Part shown: piece by piece, positions 9,391 to 18,092 of the stretch | How the letters are laid out: every line of letters starts with the position of its first letter | How positions within the stretch are numbered: position 1 is the stretch's first letter | Assembly: GCA_021234155.1 (NCBI GenBank) | Contig: JAJEKV010000104.1 | Location: 746,001-810,000, forward strand | DNA length: 64,000 nucleotides | Direction: 5' to 3' | From: Isoetes taiwanensis | Taxonomy: Eukaryota; Streptophyta; Lycopodiopsida; Isoetales; Isoetaceae | Notes under the pieces: model-generated | What the model saw: only the letters and a program-made list of their open reading frames with translations | What the model was told of the DNA's origin: nothing | The model's database searches: none | Translations under genes and position numbers: made by a program

Positions 9391-11840
9391 TGTTGAGGGA
9401 AATCCTGGCAAAACCCTCAACTAGAATGGTTTAGGACCTCCAGGTTGCTTCAGGCAACCACTCTGAACCTAAATTTTGCAAAAACTTCTCACCACAAGCC
9501 TGTTAGTACAGCTTTCCCATTTCAAGAAAAAACCCTGTATTCTCTTTTCAATACCAAGTGCAAATAACTGGAGGATTTATCTTGAAGAATGTATGAATGT
9601 GATCCCAACAAATAGTATTAAGAATGTGCAAGACCTTTTTTGAAGTCAGACTATTCTAGATACTTGAAAATTATATGCCTGACCTAGTCAAAAATCGGTC
9701 AATGCCCCGGCAGAGAGCGTAAATTCTCGATGTTTTGTGAAATATTTTTTTTTGATCCGGGACAATCGCGACTAATCAAATTGCTCTTGTAGATGACGGC
9801 AACACCTCTTTTGGGTTTATTTAGAATCTTTGGATGAACAGGAGTAATTTGCCAACGATGATCGGTGGTTTTTGATGACAGAGATATTTATCTAGATGTT
9901 TTGCTTTTCCTGAGACAAAATAGAAGAGAATTACTTGGATCTTGATAATATTAGATGGACTGGACCTTTTGTTAGAGGAGTTTGTAGCGAAAAGATAAGC
10001 TTTGACTCTTATCAGATAACTAGAACTTAGTTTTGACTAATGTTTATATTTTTATGTTTTCTTTGGATGCAGGACGACTATTCCTATGAAGCCTAAGCAG
10101 GATTTCACTAATATCCAATGGGATTAAAAACTAGGACAATATTTAGCAGATATGCATAAATTTCCTTGAAAAGAAAGTTGAGAAAAGAGAATTATACCAA
10201 AGTCGGATTTTCATTCACTTGACAATCATAACAGGAGTCTCACATAACTTCAAATAGCTCACAATTCATGAGCCAATAATACTTCCGGATCGGATGTAAT
10301 ATTTGATCGCCTTTCTTTGCTCAATCGAGTAAATTGATGCAGCAAGGAAGGTCAAATCCACAAGCAGAAGATCACACTGACATGTATTTCGTATCGACAA
10401 TCTCCCAAATGCGCAAAAGCCCTTGAAATTTCCTTAATCGATTTGCCCCTCTTTTGAAAATGCTCTGTTCTGTTCCAATTCTTGCAAAATCCAACAGATT
10501 ATTCGGCTGCTTAGCACGGGTTTAGGGTTCTTGAGATCACAAAGTTAAATCGGGAGGATATAGTCATGATTAGGTAGTTTCCAAATGCTAAAAATCCATT
10601 TCTTTGGCCTCGCAAATTTTAGGGTTCTTGATTTTTTTGGCTAAGAAATATCCCACAGCAGGAATGAAAAAATAGGCCAAGGTATAAATATAGATCCATT
10701 GCCTCGCTTTTCCTCGACACGTGGTCTCCTCCCACGCCAAGCTCGGCTCGTGTTTCGACTTGGCATGCTGTGGGGACGCCACTTGGGAGAGGATGAGAGG
10801 GTAGATAGATGGGGGGTAGATGTAGGTAGGTTTTACCATTTTTTCAATAAGGCACGTTTCCCAAGAAGGCCATTTAGAAGGTCAATATAAACTCTTTTTT
10901 CAAGAATGTTTGTGCCAGATGGCATGATTTCATGAGGGCTACCAGGTAGTATCATCAAATTTTTGAATGGAATACTTTGATTTTTTTTTTTTGGTAAAAA
11001 AAATGAAGTGACTAGGCATGGGACTTGGTGAGGTGGCAAAAATGGTGAAGATGTGGCACTTAAGGGTTGGTAACCATCTTTTTCCCTAGTCAAAAAAATG
11101 ATTTTTTTTGGTGAGGTGGCATGAAGTATGGATGATATGGATGGCACGTGTGATGTGAGTGGTGAAGTGGAATTATGAATGATGAAGTGGATGTTGTATC
11201 TTTTGCAATTTTTTGACATGGGATGCTACTAGGGAGTTTCACTTCTTGCATAGTTGGACAAATCTTGCTTTTTTGTCCTTCTTTTGTAAGACCTAGTAGA
11301 TATTTAGAACCCTAGGTGTTTTTGAAATGAATTCATGGGGCTCCCTAGTGCTTGACTTTGGTGAGTAGGTGGATGGAGCATGGAGTGTGTGTTTCATTTG
11401 ACTAGGGAAAGAAATGTTACCAACACCATAGTATGTAATGAGAGGAGATGGAAATGTGGAAAAAAGAAGGCTAGACATGGAATGGAGAGGATGACTCAAG
11501 ACATAGAATGGAAGAGAATGGCTAGGCAATCCTTCAAGAACCTTAAGAATATCAAACTTCAATGCTCAAATGGTGAACAAGATATCATACCAAGTTGTGA
11601 CCTTGCAATCTTCAATGGGGCTTCGAATTTTAGTAACTTGCCTTGTGACCTCCCACTTAGCCAAAATACTCCTTTTATGTTTCTCAAGTGAATGTCCTTC
11701 TTTGGTTCTTCAAGTCCTTGTGTCCTTTGTAGCTTTTCAAATGGTCTTCAAGGTTGCAACTTCAAATACTCCTTGTGTGCTTATTGAACCATGTATTTGG
11801 AAATGCCAATGGCTCTTCTATGCTGCCATGAGTGGCAGCA
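9391..11840 (-). repeat. 3' LTR of the Tat-like element
   Basis: 2450 bp against 2434 bp for the other LTR. Long AT-rich stretches (about 9910-10270 against 18605-18965) are nearly identical. Differences cluster, for example around CCGGATCGGATGTAAT near 10274. Confidence 0.93.
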
Positions 11841-12679
11841 TCATGCTAAAAAAAAGAGGCAGGCTGGTTCTCCAGCTTCTTAAGACATTAATTCATTCTT
11901 GCAGCATGCAGAATGTTGCCATGATGGATGGAATGAATGGCAACTATGGGAGAAGATGTTTGGAAAGCAAGTTTATATGAAAGCAAGCCTTGAGTGTGTC
12001 AGATGATAATGAATGAACAAGAGGGTGAACCTGCAATGACAGTACGAGAATCAGTTCAAACATTTAGCTGCCATGTGGTGATATGGTGGCAACTTTTCCT
12101 GGGATATGAATGTATACTCAGGGCAGAGTAGAAGAATGATGAAGTATGAATGGTGGACTACTCTTGAACAGAATGGAAGGTTTATGAATGAGAAGCAGAG
12201 GGTGTACCTGTTATACAAAATCAATTAAGGTTAGCATAAAATGCTGTCTGGTGGTGGAAGTGAAGACAGCATGTACATCAAGGTGAATGGCTGGGAAATG
12301 AATAAATGTGTAGGGTGAAATCAAGAGGGTGATCCTGCATGGTAAAGTATAATATTAGGAAGAAATAAGCCTGAGCCTCATGGACTTGTAGCCCTGAAAT
12401 AAGCATTTTCTGCAACTTGACATTAAAACCAAGGACGTTAATTTATCAAATGCTATAAATGAACTAACTTAAGATAAATCAGAACTTAAAGAATAATACC
12501 TATTGCATTTGCAAAGAACAACTTTTTTCTAACACACTGCCTATTCTATTTATCAATTGCTATAAATGAACTAACTTAAGATAAATCAGAACTTAAAGAG
12601 TAATACCTATTGCATTTGCAAAAAAAAAAAACACTTTTTATCTAACACACTGCCTACTCTAACATTTAAACAACAAGGT
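11841..12679 (-). other. Untranslated 3' internal region of the Tat-like element
   Basis: No ORF here is convincing. It contains a near-perfect tandem duplication (about 12430-12540 and 12545-12660, unit about 115 bp). Just inside the 3' LTR, in element sense, the sequence is CTCTTTTTTTTAGCATGA, pyrimidine-rich and not the expected polypurine tract. Confidence 0.55.
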
Positions 12680-13072
12680 TTATTCAAATAGACTAAGGGC
12701 AACATGCTGTTGCCAGTACCTCTTAAGATGTAAAATGTTGATAGGATTTGGTAAGATTCTCCCTTCTGGTATAGACTTCAGCCAATATGAATCTTGGCCT
12801 GCTGGTCCTGTAACTTCAAAAGGTCCTTCCCACAGCTCTTCAAATTTGCTTGCACAGTCTTCCTTTGCCTTATTCCATTTTAGAACTAGCTCTCCATCCT
12901 TCAAGGTGCCTTGCAATTTGTGTGCTGCTTTGAAGGCTGCTAGATCTTTAGCCTTCTTTAATAGTATAGCATTTTCAGCTTCATATCTATGCTCTTCTAG
13001 TTGCATAAGTCGTACACACCTTTCTTCAAGTGCCTCCTCTATTTCCAAATTTAATTTCAAAGCCATTCTCAA
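12680..13072 (-). CDS. Integrase C-terminal domain (Tat-like element)
   Basis: Starts MRMALKLNLEIEEALEERCV. LQGTLKDGELVLKWNKAKED and KFEELWEGPFEVTGPAGQ match the usual integrase tail (GD.VL.......K...W.GPF.V). No chromodomain follows; the ORF ends with HLKRYWQQHVAL. Confidence 0.8.
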   Translation of the reverse strand: MRMALKLNLEIEEALEERCVRLMQLEEHRYEAENAILLKKAKDLAAFKAAHKLQGTLKDGELVLKWNKAKEDCASKFEELWEGPFEVTGPAGQDSYWLKSIPEGRILPNPINILHLKRYWQQHVALSLFE

Positions 13073-13099
13073 GGATGGAAGCTCAAGCTCTACTGGAAT

Positions 13100-13668
13100 G
13101 ATAGATTCTACTCCATAAACTAGACTAAAAGGTGTATGTTAGTTCTGTAAGCCCACAGAGCATCATGCAACTTCAAATGCCAATCCTTTTTTGAGACACT
13201 AATAGTCTTTTTGAGGATAGTTTTGAGCACTTTGTTAGTGGATTCTGCCTGACCATTACCTTGAGGATAGTAGGATGAACTCTTAGAATGTCTTACTTTG
13301 AGAGTTGCTAGCAGTGTGGCTATAACATCATTCAGGAACTGGCTGCCTCTATCAGATATAAGTTTGAAAGGGATACCAAATCTGGCATAGATATTTTCAT
13401 GGATGAACCTAGCAGTAGTATAGGCATTTGCTTGTCTCAGGGGATTTACTTCAGCCCATTTTGTAAAATAATCAGTAGCTACAAGAATATACTGGTGCTG
13501 TGTAGAAGAAGGTGGATCTACAGGTCCTATAAAATCAAGTCCCCAGACTTGGAAAGGTCCTGGAGAAGTTATGGCAGTTAAGGCAGCTGGTTGAAGAATC
13601 CTTCTACCAAAAATTTGGCATTTATGGCAGCATTTGATTGTCTCATAGCAGTCCTTGAAGAGAGTTGG
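13100..13668 (-). CDS. Integrase catalytic core (Tat-like element)
   Basis: The minus-strand translation gives VWGLDFIGPVDPPSS, then YILVATDYFTKWAEVNPL, IYARFGIPFKLISDRGSQF and SYYPQGNGQAESTNKVLKTI, ending DALWAYRTN. D, D and E of the catalytic triad are all present. A stop upstream and frame loss near 13140-13100 separate it from neighbouring ORFs. Confidence 0.8.
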
Positions 13669-14253
13669 CTAGTAATAACCAGCCCTCAAGATTTTTTTTG
13701 CTGTAGTATCTGCAGCAAAATGTCCACCACATACTCCTTCATGGCACGCTTCTACCACTAACTTAGCTTCTTCTTTATCAACACACCTCAAAATGATACC
13801 CTCTTTGTCATACCTGCATAACACATTATCTATTAGCTTGAACTTATTGCATTTCTCCTTGAACCTTCTTTTTTGATTGGAGTTGAGTTCTTCTGGCATC
13901 TCATTTGATTCCAAATATCTTCTTATATTTTCTTGCCAATCTGCCTCCTGCACAAGGTTTACATTAGCATCTGCATCATCTTGAACCTCATGAGTCAAAC
14001 CTTCTTCATCTTCCTGCTCAAACAAAATATTAATCAAATATGTACTAGGATCATTTACCAAATTAATCACTTTAACAACAATATCATATTCTTGAATCTT
14101 ACAAGCCCATCTGCATATCTTGGCCTTAGGCTGTTTCTTTGAGAACAACAAAGACAAAGGATTTTGCTTCATGTACACTTGAGTATGACTGTTTTGAATA
14201 AGATGTCCTTGTCTATCAATCAAAAACATAAGGAGCTGCTGCACTTTTCTCAA
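13669..14253 (-). CDS. RNase H remnant end and integrase zinc-binding domain
   Basis: Near the C-terminus VVEACHEGVCGGHFAADTTA and ILRAGYY match the start of the integrase H2C2 zinc finger (H-x-H part). Upstream residues resemble the tail of the gypsy RNase H (RWACKIQEYDIVVKV). Confidence 0.75.
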   Translation of the reverse strand: MRKVQQLLMFLIDRQGHLIQNSHTQVYMKQNPLSLLFSKKQPKAKICRWACKIQEYDIVVKVINLVNDPSTYLINILFEQEDEEGLTHEVQDDADANVNLVQEADWQENIRRYLESNEMPEELNSNQKRRFKEKCNKFKLIDNVLCRYDKEGIILRCVDKEEAKLVVEACHEGVCGGHFAADTTAKKILRAGYY

Positions 14254-15046
14254 GCCTTGGGTACCTCATTTCAGTATTAGACCAAATCTTGCTAGCAAAA
14301 GTTACCACCCCTTCTTCTTGCAATAAAACTAACCCTACAACTCTTTTTGTTATACTGATATAAGCTTCAAAAGGTTTAGTTGCATCAGGAGGTTTTAATA
14401 GTGCAGAATTGGAGATGGCTTGTATAATACTATTAAAGGCAAGTTGGCAAGTCTGAGTCCATTCTACCATGATTAACTTACTCTCATGCTTGGTATATTT
14501 GCCTACCTTGGTGAGATCAGATATAGGAGCTACAGTATTAGAGAAGTGAGGAACATACACTCTTAAGAAGCTTACCATACCTAAGAAACTTTTTACTTCT
14601 CTAACAGTTTTGGGTGATGCAAGCTTTTTTAATGCTTCCACTTTGCTCTCAGCCACTTGAATCCCTTTAGAGGAAACCTCATGCCCTAACAATCCTCCCT
14701 TGGAGCATAGAAATACGCATTTCTTAGGATTTAAACTCACTCCTCCCTTCCTGCACATGCCACATATCTTAGTTAGATAATTGAAATGATCTCTCAAGGC
14801 TGATCCCAAACAGAGATCATCAAGAAAAACTCTAAAAGCAGTAGGAGGCATATCCTTGAATATAGTATCCATTGTTCTTTGAAAAGTTGCTGGAGCATTC
14901 ATCAAACCAAAAGGCATTCTCTTCATAGCAAAAGTTCCCCATGGAGTGATGAAAGCTGTTTTTGGTTGATCTTCTAACTTAACAGAAATTTGGTTGAATC
15001 TCGAGAAGCCATCCAAAAAGAGTATATCTCCTTCCCCAAGCAACAA
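14216..15046 (-). CDS. Reverse transcriptase C-terminal half plus decayed RNase H
   Basis: DGFSRFNQISVKLEDQPKTA, PWGTFAMKRMPFGLMNAPAT, the catalytic box FRVFLDDLCLGS and SLNPKKCVFL are clear. The RNase H part is recognisable by position (PFEAYISITKRVVGLVL, TFASKIWSNTEMRYPRLEKS), but the first catalytic Asp is Ser/Thr-like (YISIT for YLDAS) and the region around the catalytic Glu is altered. The gypsy RNase H is probably inactive. Confidence 0.85.
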   Translation of the reverse strand: MLLGEGDILFLDGFSRFNQISVKLEDQPKTAFITPWGTFAMKRMPFGLMNAPATFQRTMDTIFKDMPPTAFRVFLDDLCLGSALRDHFNYLTKICGMCRKGGVSLNPKKCVFLCSKGGLLGHEVSSKGIQVAESKVEALKKLASPKTVREVKSFLGMVSFLRVYVPHFSNTVAPISDLTKVGKYTKHESKLIMVEWTQTCQLAFNSIIQAISNSALLKPPDATKPFEAYISITKRVVGLVLLQEEGVVTFASKIWSNTEMRYPRLEKSAAAPYVFD

Positions 15047-15506
15047 GATGTAAAACCTCTTCCAAAAAAGGCAGAGGGTAGCAGTCCTTAACAGTGGCCT
15101 TGTTCAAATCTCTATAATCAATACAAATTCTGATAGTTTTGTTCTTTTTTTCAACAGGCACAATGCATGATAACCATTCTGGATTTGAAATTTCAGTGAT
15201 CACACCTGCATCTTTCATTTTGAGTAACTCCTCTCTAATTAAGTCTAGCAAAGCCACATTAATCCTTCTTAGTTTTTGCATCACAGGGCTGACACCTTCC
15301 TTGATCTTTATTTCAAATTCACAAATGTTTTTATCAACACCAATCAGCTCATTATAATCCCATGCAAAAACATCTTTCCATTCTTTGAAGAAATCTACTA
15401 CCATGCATTCATTCTTTTCCTCAAACATATCACCAACATAAAGAGTTCTTTCTTGACCATTCTTTTCTATCTTGATTTCTCTAACTTTGTTTTTCACTAC
15501 TAGCAT
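14979..15506 (-). CDS. Reverse transcriptase, N-terminal half
   Basis: 175 codons with FAWDYNELIGVD, SPVMQKLRRINVALLDLIRE, LLKMKDAGVITEISNPEW (fingers) and IRICIDYRDLNKATVKDCYPLP. The frame is lost near GWLLEIQ. The continuation (ILFLDGFSRFNQI) lies in the overlapping ORF 15046-14216, so one small indel splits RT. Confidence 0.87.
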   Translation of the reverse strand: MLVVKNKVREIKIEKNGQERTLYVGDMFEEKNECMVVDFFKEWKDVFAWDYNELIGVDKNICEFEIKIKEGVSPVMQKLRRINVALLDLIREELLKMKDAGVITEISNPEWLSCIVPVEKKNKTIRICIDYRDLNKATVKDCYPLPFLEEVLHLVAWGRRYTLFGWLLEIQPNFC

Positions 15507-16209
15507 TGATTACCAATATAGGATGTAGCTGTTTGAGTTCTTCTTCCTCCAATTCTTCCTCATTGATAGCACCTTCTGCCAAATGTTCGAGCAAAACACT
15601 CTTACACAAGGTATCAGCCTCTTCATTGAACTTTCTTGTGACATGAAGTAGCTCCCAGGATGCAAATGTTGATAGTTCCTCTAGTGCTTGATCCCTAAGC
15701 ATAATCATCTCTTCATTTTTGGTTTGATATTCTCCCAAGATCTGCCTGCATACAAGTTGAGAATCTCCAAATACAATGATGTCAGTAACACCTAAATGCT
15801 TAGCCTCTTGTAGTCCTGCTATCAAAGCTTTATATTCAGCCATGTTAGAAGTAGCATTTTGATGAATTCTGCCAACTTTTGCCATTAGTTTGCTTGACCT
15901 ATCCTTAAGAATGGCAGCAGAAGAAGCTATACTCAATTTCTTAGAGACACCACCATCAAACCATAAATAAGCAAAGTTTATTTCCTTGTGTACATTGCAT
16001 ACCTTAATTGGATTTGTGTCTACCTCCATATTGGTCATGGTAACTTCATATACCCCAGGTTGATTGGATATCAACACATCCTCTTCAATGAAGTTAAAAG
16101 AATCAAACTCCCCAAGCTTGTTGTAGATAACAACTGTTTTTCTTCCATCAGTTATAGTACATTCCCCTTTTGACCAAACAGTGTCCGCATCTATTGTTGA
16201 TGTGACCAT
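15481..16209 (-). CDS. Archaeal-type RNase H between protease and RT
   Basis: Of 242 codons, about residues 75-215 form an RNase H fold of the RVT_3 type: YLWFDGGVSKK (first Asp), SNMAEYKALIAGLQEAK (Glu), IIVFGDSQLVCRQI (second Asp) and FNEEADTLCKSVL (last Asp). All four acidic catalytic residues are visible. It would remove template RNA during reverse transcription. In the angiosperm Tat elements I know, the extra RNase H sits after RT and before integrase; here it precedes RT. The standard gypsy RNase H downstream has lost catalytic positions, consistent with this domain having taken over. Confidence 0.82.
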   Translation of the reverse strand: MVTSTIDADTVWSKGECTITDGRKTVVIYNKLGEFDSFNFIEEDVLISNQPGVYEVTMTNMEVDTNPIKVCNVHKEINFAYLWFDGGVSKKLSIASSAAILKDRSSKLMAKVGRIHQNATSNMAEYKALIAGLQEAKHLGVTDIIVFGDSQLVCRQILGEYQTKNEEMIMLRDQALEELSTFASWELLHVTRKFNEEADTLCKSVLLEHLAEGAINEEELEEEELKQLHPILVINASSEKQS

Positions 16210-16742
16210 CTCCTTCCTAGAAGTAAATCATAAATGTCTGCTTTTTCATCCATTCCTTCAAATGCAACCACAACAAAGTTAGCAGCCACAACAATTCCTT
16301 CAATATCTATTGGTACTTTACTTACAATCCCTATGGGATTAATTCTTGAGTTAGAGAAAGATTTCAGTACCATAGGAGCTTTCTTGTCTACCTCTAAGCC
16401 ACATTGTTTCATCACATGATGTGGCATAACATTTAGAGGTGATCCCCCATCCAACAATACCTTAGACAAAGCTCTTTTCCCAATGTTGGCTGCACATGTG
16501 AAAGCACCAGGATCATGTTCATCTTGTACTAGCATTTGCTCCTCAATGTGATTTGTAAACGCAATTTGCTCCTCTTGTGTGAGACAAACCTGTTCATCTT
16601 GAGTCAAGTTAAGCATCTTCTTTCTATAAGTGGGTGCAATCCTTAACAATGTGAGCAAATCTACACTAACTTTTGAATTTCTCATAAGTACTTCAAAATC
16701 ATCACCATCTTTATCTTTTTTTAGGAATTTCTGACAAGGCAC
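16191..16742 (-). CDS. Retropepsin-like protease (Tat-like element)
   Basis: The 183-codon stretch contains KVLLDGGSPLNVMP, the active-site loop of this lineage (D-G-G in place of the usual D-T/S-G), and YDLLLGRRW at the C-terminal end, matching the flap-to-end ILGR motif. It would cleave the polyprotein. It overlaps the next ORF by 19 bp in a different frame. Confidence 0.8.
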   Translation of the reverse strand: MPCQKFLKKDKDGDDFEVLMRNSKVSVDLLTLLRIAPTYRKKMLNLTQDEQVCLTQEEQIAFTNHIEEQMLVQDEHDPGAFTCAANIGKRALSKVLLDGGSPLNVMPHHVMKQCGLEVDKKAPMVLKSFSNSRINPIGIVSKVPIDIEGIVVAANFVVVAFEGMDEKADIYDLLLGRRWSHQQ

Positions 16743-17222
16743 AGGGGGTACAAGCTGCTTACCATCTTGTGCAGGTTGCTTGTTTTCACTTAGTTTACCT
16801 TTAGCAGCACTAGCTTCTATTTCCTCTTGAGATATCCCTTGTCTTTCATTCCCTCGTATGCATGACCATTATTTCTTTCGCTCTTCAAATTCCTCGCAGA
16901 TAAATCTGATAGGATAGCTAGTTTCAGACAAGTATTTGACAGTAGCAGTGTTTTGGCTTTCTCTTGTCTTGCAAAATACTCTTTTACACTACATCTGTCT
17001 TCATAATGTTCTCAGTAGCTTTGCAAAAGGCACAAACAGGGACACTCTTTTCCATAATGGCCTCTCTTGTTGCACTTAAGGCATATCCCTGCACCAACAA
17101 ACATCGAAGAATGAGTTTTTCTCATACAATGTGCACAAGGGGATAATTTTTTCTTTTCGTGTCTAGATGCTTTCAATTCTTGAAGTTGCTTGGTGACCTC
17201 GAGTAAAGCCTCAACAACTTTA
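16743..17222 (-). pseudogene. Gag C-terminal part with zinc knuckle, frameshifted
   Basis: On the minus strand near 17085-17042 the translation CLKCNKRGHYGKEC is a perfect C-x2-C-x4-H-x4-C nucleic-acid-binding knuckle. Stops and frame changes separate it from the gag start and from the protease. Confidence 0.75.
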
Positions 17223-18050
17223 TCAATCTCGCCTTTGGTAGTAGCAAGTGAGTACTTGTCGATTCTTCACCGCTTTGGGTTTCTTCTTATCTTTTGTACA
17301 AAGATATCTTGGTATAGCATCAAGCACCCATATATTCTGTTCAAAATCTGGGAGGAAAGGATCATTAGTGATGTGAATATCATCTGGTAAATAGGAAAGC
17401 ACATCAGCAATCTCAATGGCCTTGTTAAAAGCTTTGTGGATGGTTGCAAATCCCTCCGGTTTGTAAATCTTTAGCATCTTCCTGTGTACTCTTGGTCTAC
17501 CAGTCAAACCCCTTATGAAAGATGCAACAAGGTGTAAGGTATGGTTAGGTACTTGATTAGTTTGGCATTTTGTTAAGTACACATGAAATCTTTCCACATA
17601 TTGGTGAACAGTCTCACCATTTCTAATATGAAAGGTTTGAAATTCAAAAATGAGATCTCGAGGGTCATAAACCTTACCAAATCTAGATAAGAACCTTTTG
17701 ACAATTTCATCCCATGTGTTGATACCATCACTTATCACATACTCCAACCAAGCCCTTACTTCATCATTTTTGAAGCACTTCTTGAATTCAGCAAACTTAG
17801 TCCCTTTCTTGTGTCCATATTCTTGATAATATTCATCAAAGATCTTAAGAAAGTTGTTAGAACTCATGCTAGAATCAAATGTAGGAACAGGAATAGGGAC
17901 ATTGAGTTCAAAGTATTGAGCAGGCATACTAGCATTGAGATTTACTGACTTATTCAGATGTACAGACACACCTTGAGGGGTAGCTTGTGTTTCTGTATTG
18001 TCTTGCACTTCAGCATGGTCGGATGTTTCAGCATTTCGTCTAGGAGCCAT
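17223..18050 (-). CDS. Gag, N-terminal part (Tat-like element)
   Basis: Starts MAPRRNAETSDHAEV shortly after the primer site. The open frame extends further upstream to 18122, but 18050 is the first Met after the primer site. The region FAEFKKCFKNDEVRAWLEYV..WDEIVKRFLSRF and HQYVERFHVYLTKC follows the retrotransposon gag (UBN2/gag-like) pattern that forms the particle core. The frame closes at ..VLTCYYQRRD. The rest of gag, with its zinc knuckle, lies beyond in another frame. Confidence 0.85.
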   Translation of the reverse strand: MAPRRNAETSDHAEVQDNTETQATPQGVSVHLNKSVNLNASMPAQYFELNVPIPVPTFDSSMSSNNFLKIFDEYYQEYGHKKGTKFAEFKKCFKNDEVRAWLEYVISDGINTWDEIVKRFLSRFGKVYDPRDLIFEFQTFHIRNGETVHQYVERFHVYLTKCQTNQVPNHTLHLVASFIRGLTGRPRVHRKMLKIYKPEGFATIHKAFNKAIEIADVLSYLPDDIHITNDPFLPDFEQNIWVLDAIPRYLCTKDKKKPKAVKNRQVLTCYYQRRD

Positions 18051-18071
18051 AGTTCCCAAGAACCAGGTTGG

Positions 18072-18089
18072 ATCTCGGTAGGACCTCCA
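18072..18089 (-). other. Primer-binding site, probably Gln tRNA
   Basis: On the minus strand TGGAGGTCCTACCGAGAT begins three bases inside the 5' LTR. Its complement ends ..GGTAGGACCTCCA, which resembles the acceptor end plus CCA of plant glutamine tRNAs as I recall them. The tRNA identity is inference. Confidence 0.6.
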
Positions 18090-18092
18090 AGA

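Noticed and set aside
11380-11980. Plus-strand ORFs that recur at 20065-20732
   Set aside because: They lie in the two LTRs of the Tat-like element and repeat because the LTRs do; no protein motif.
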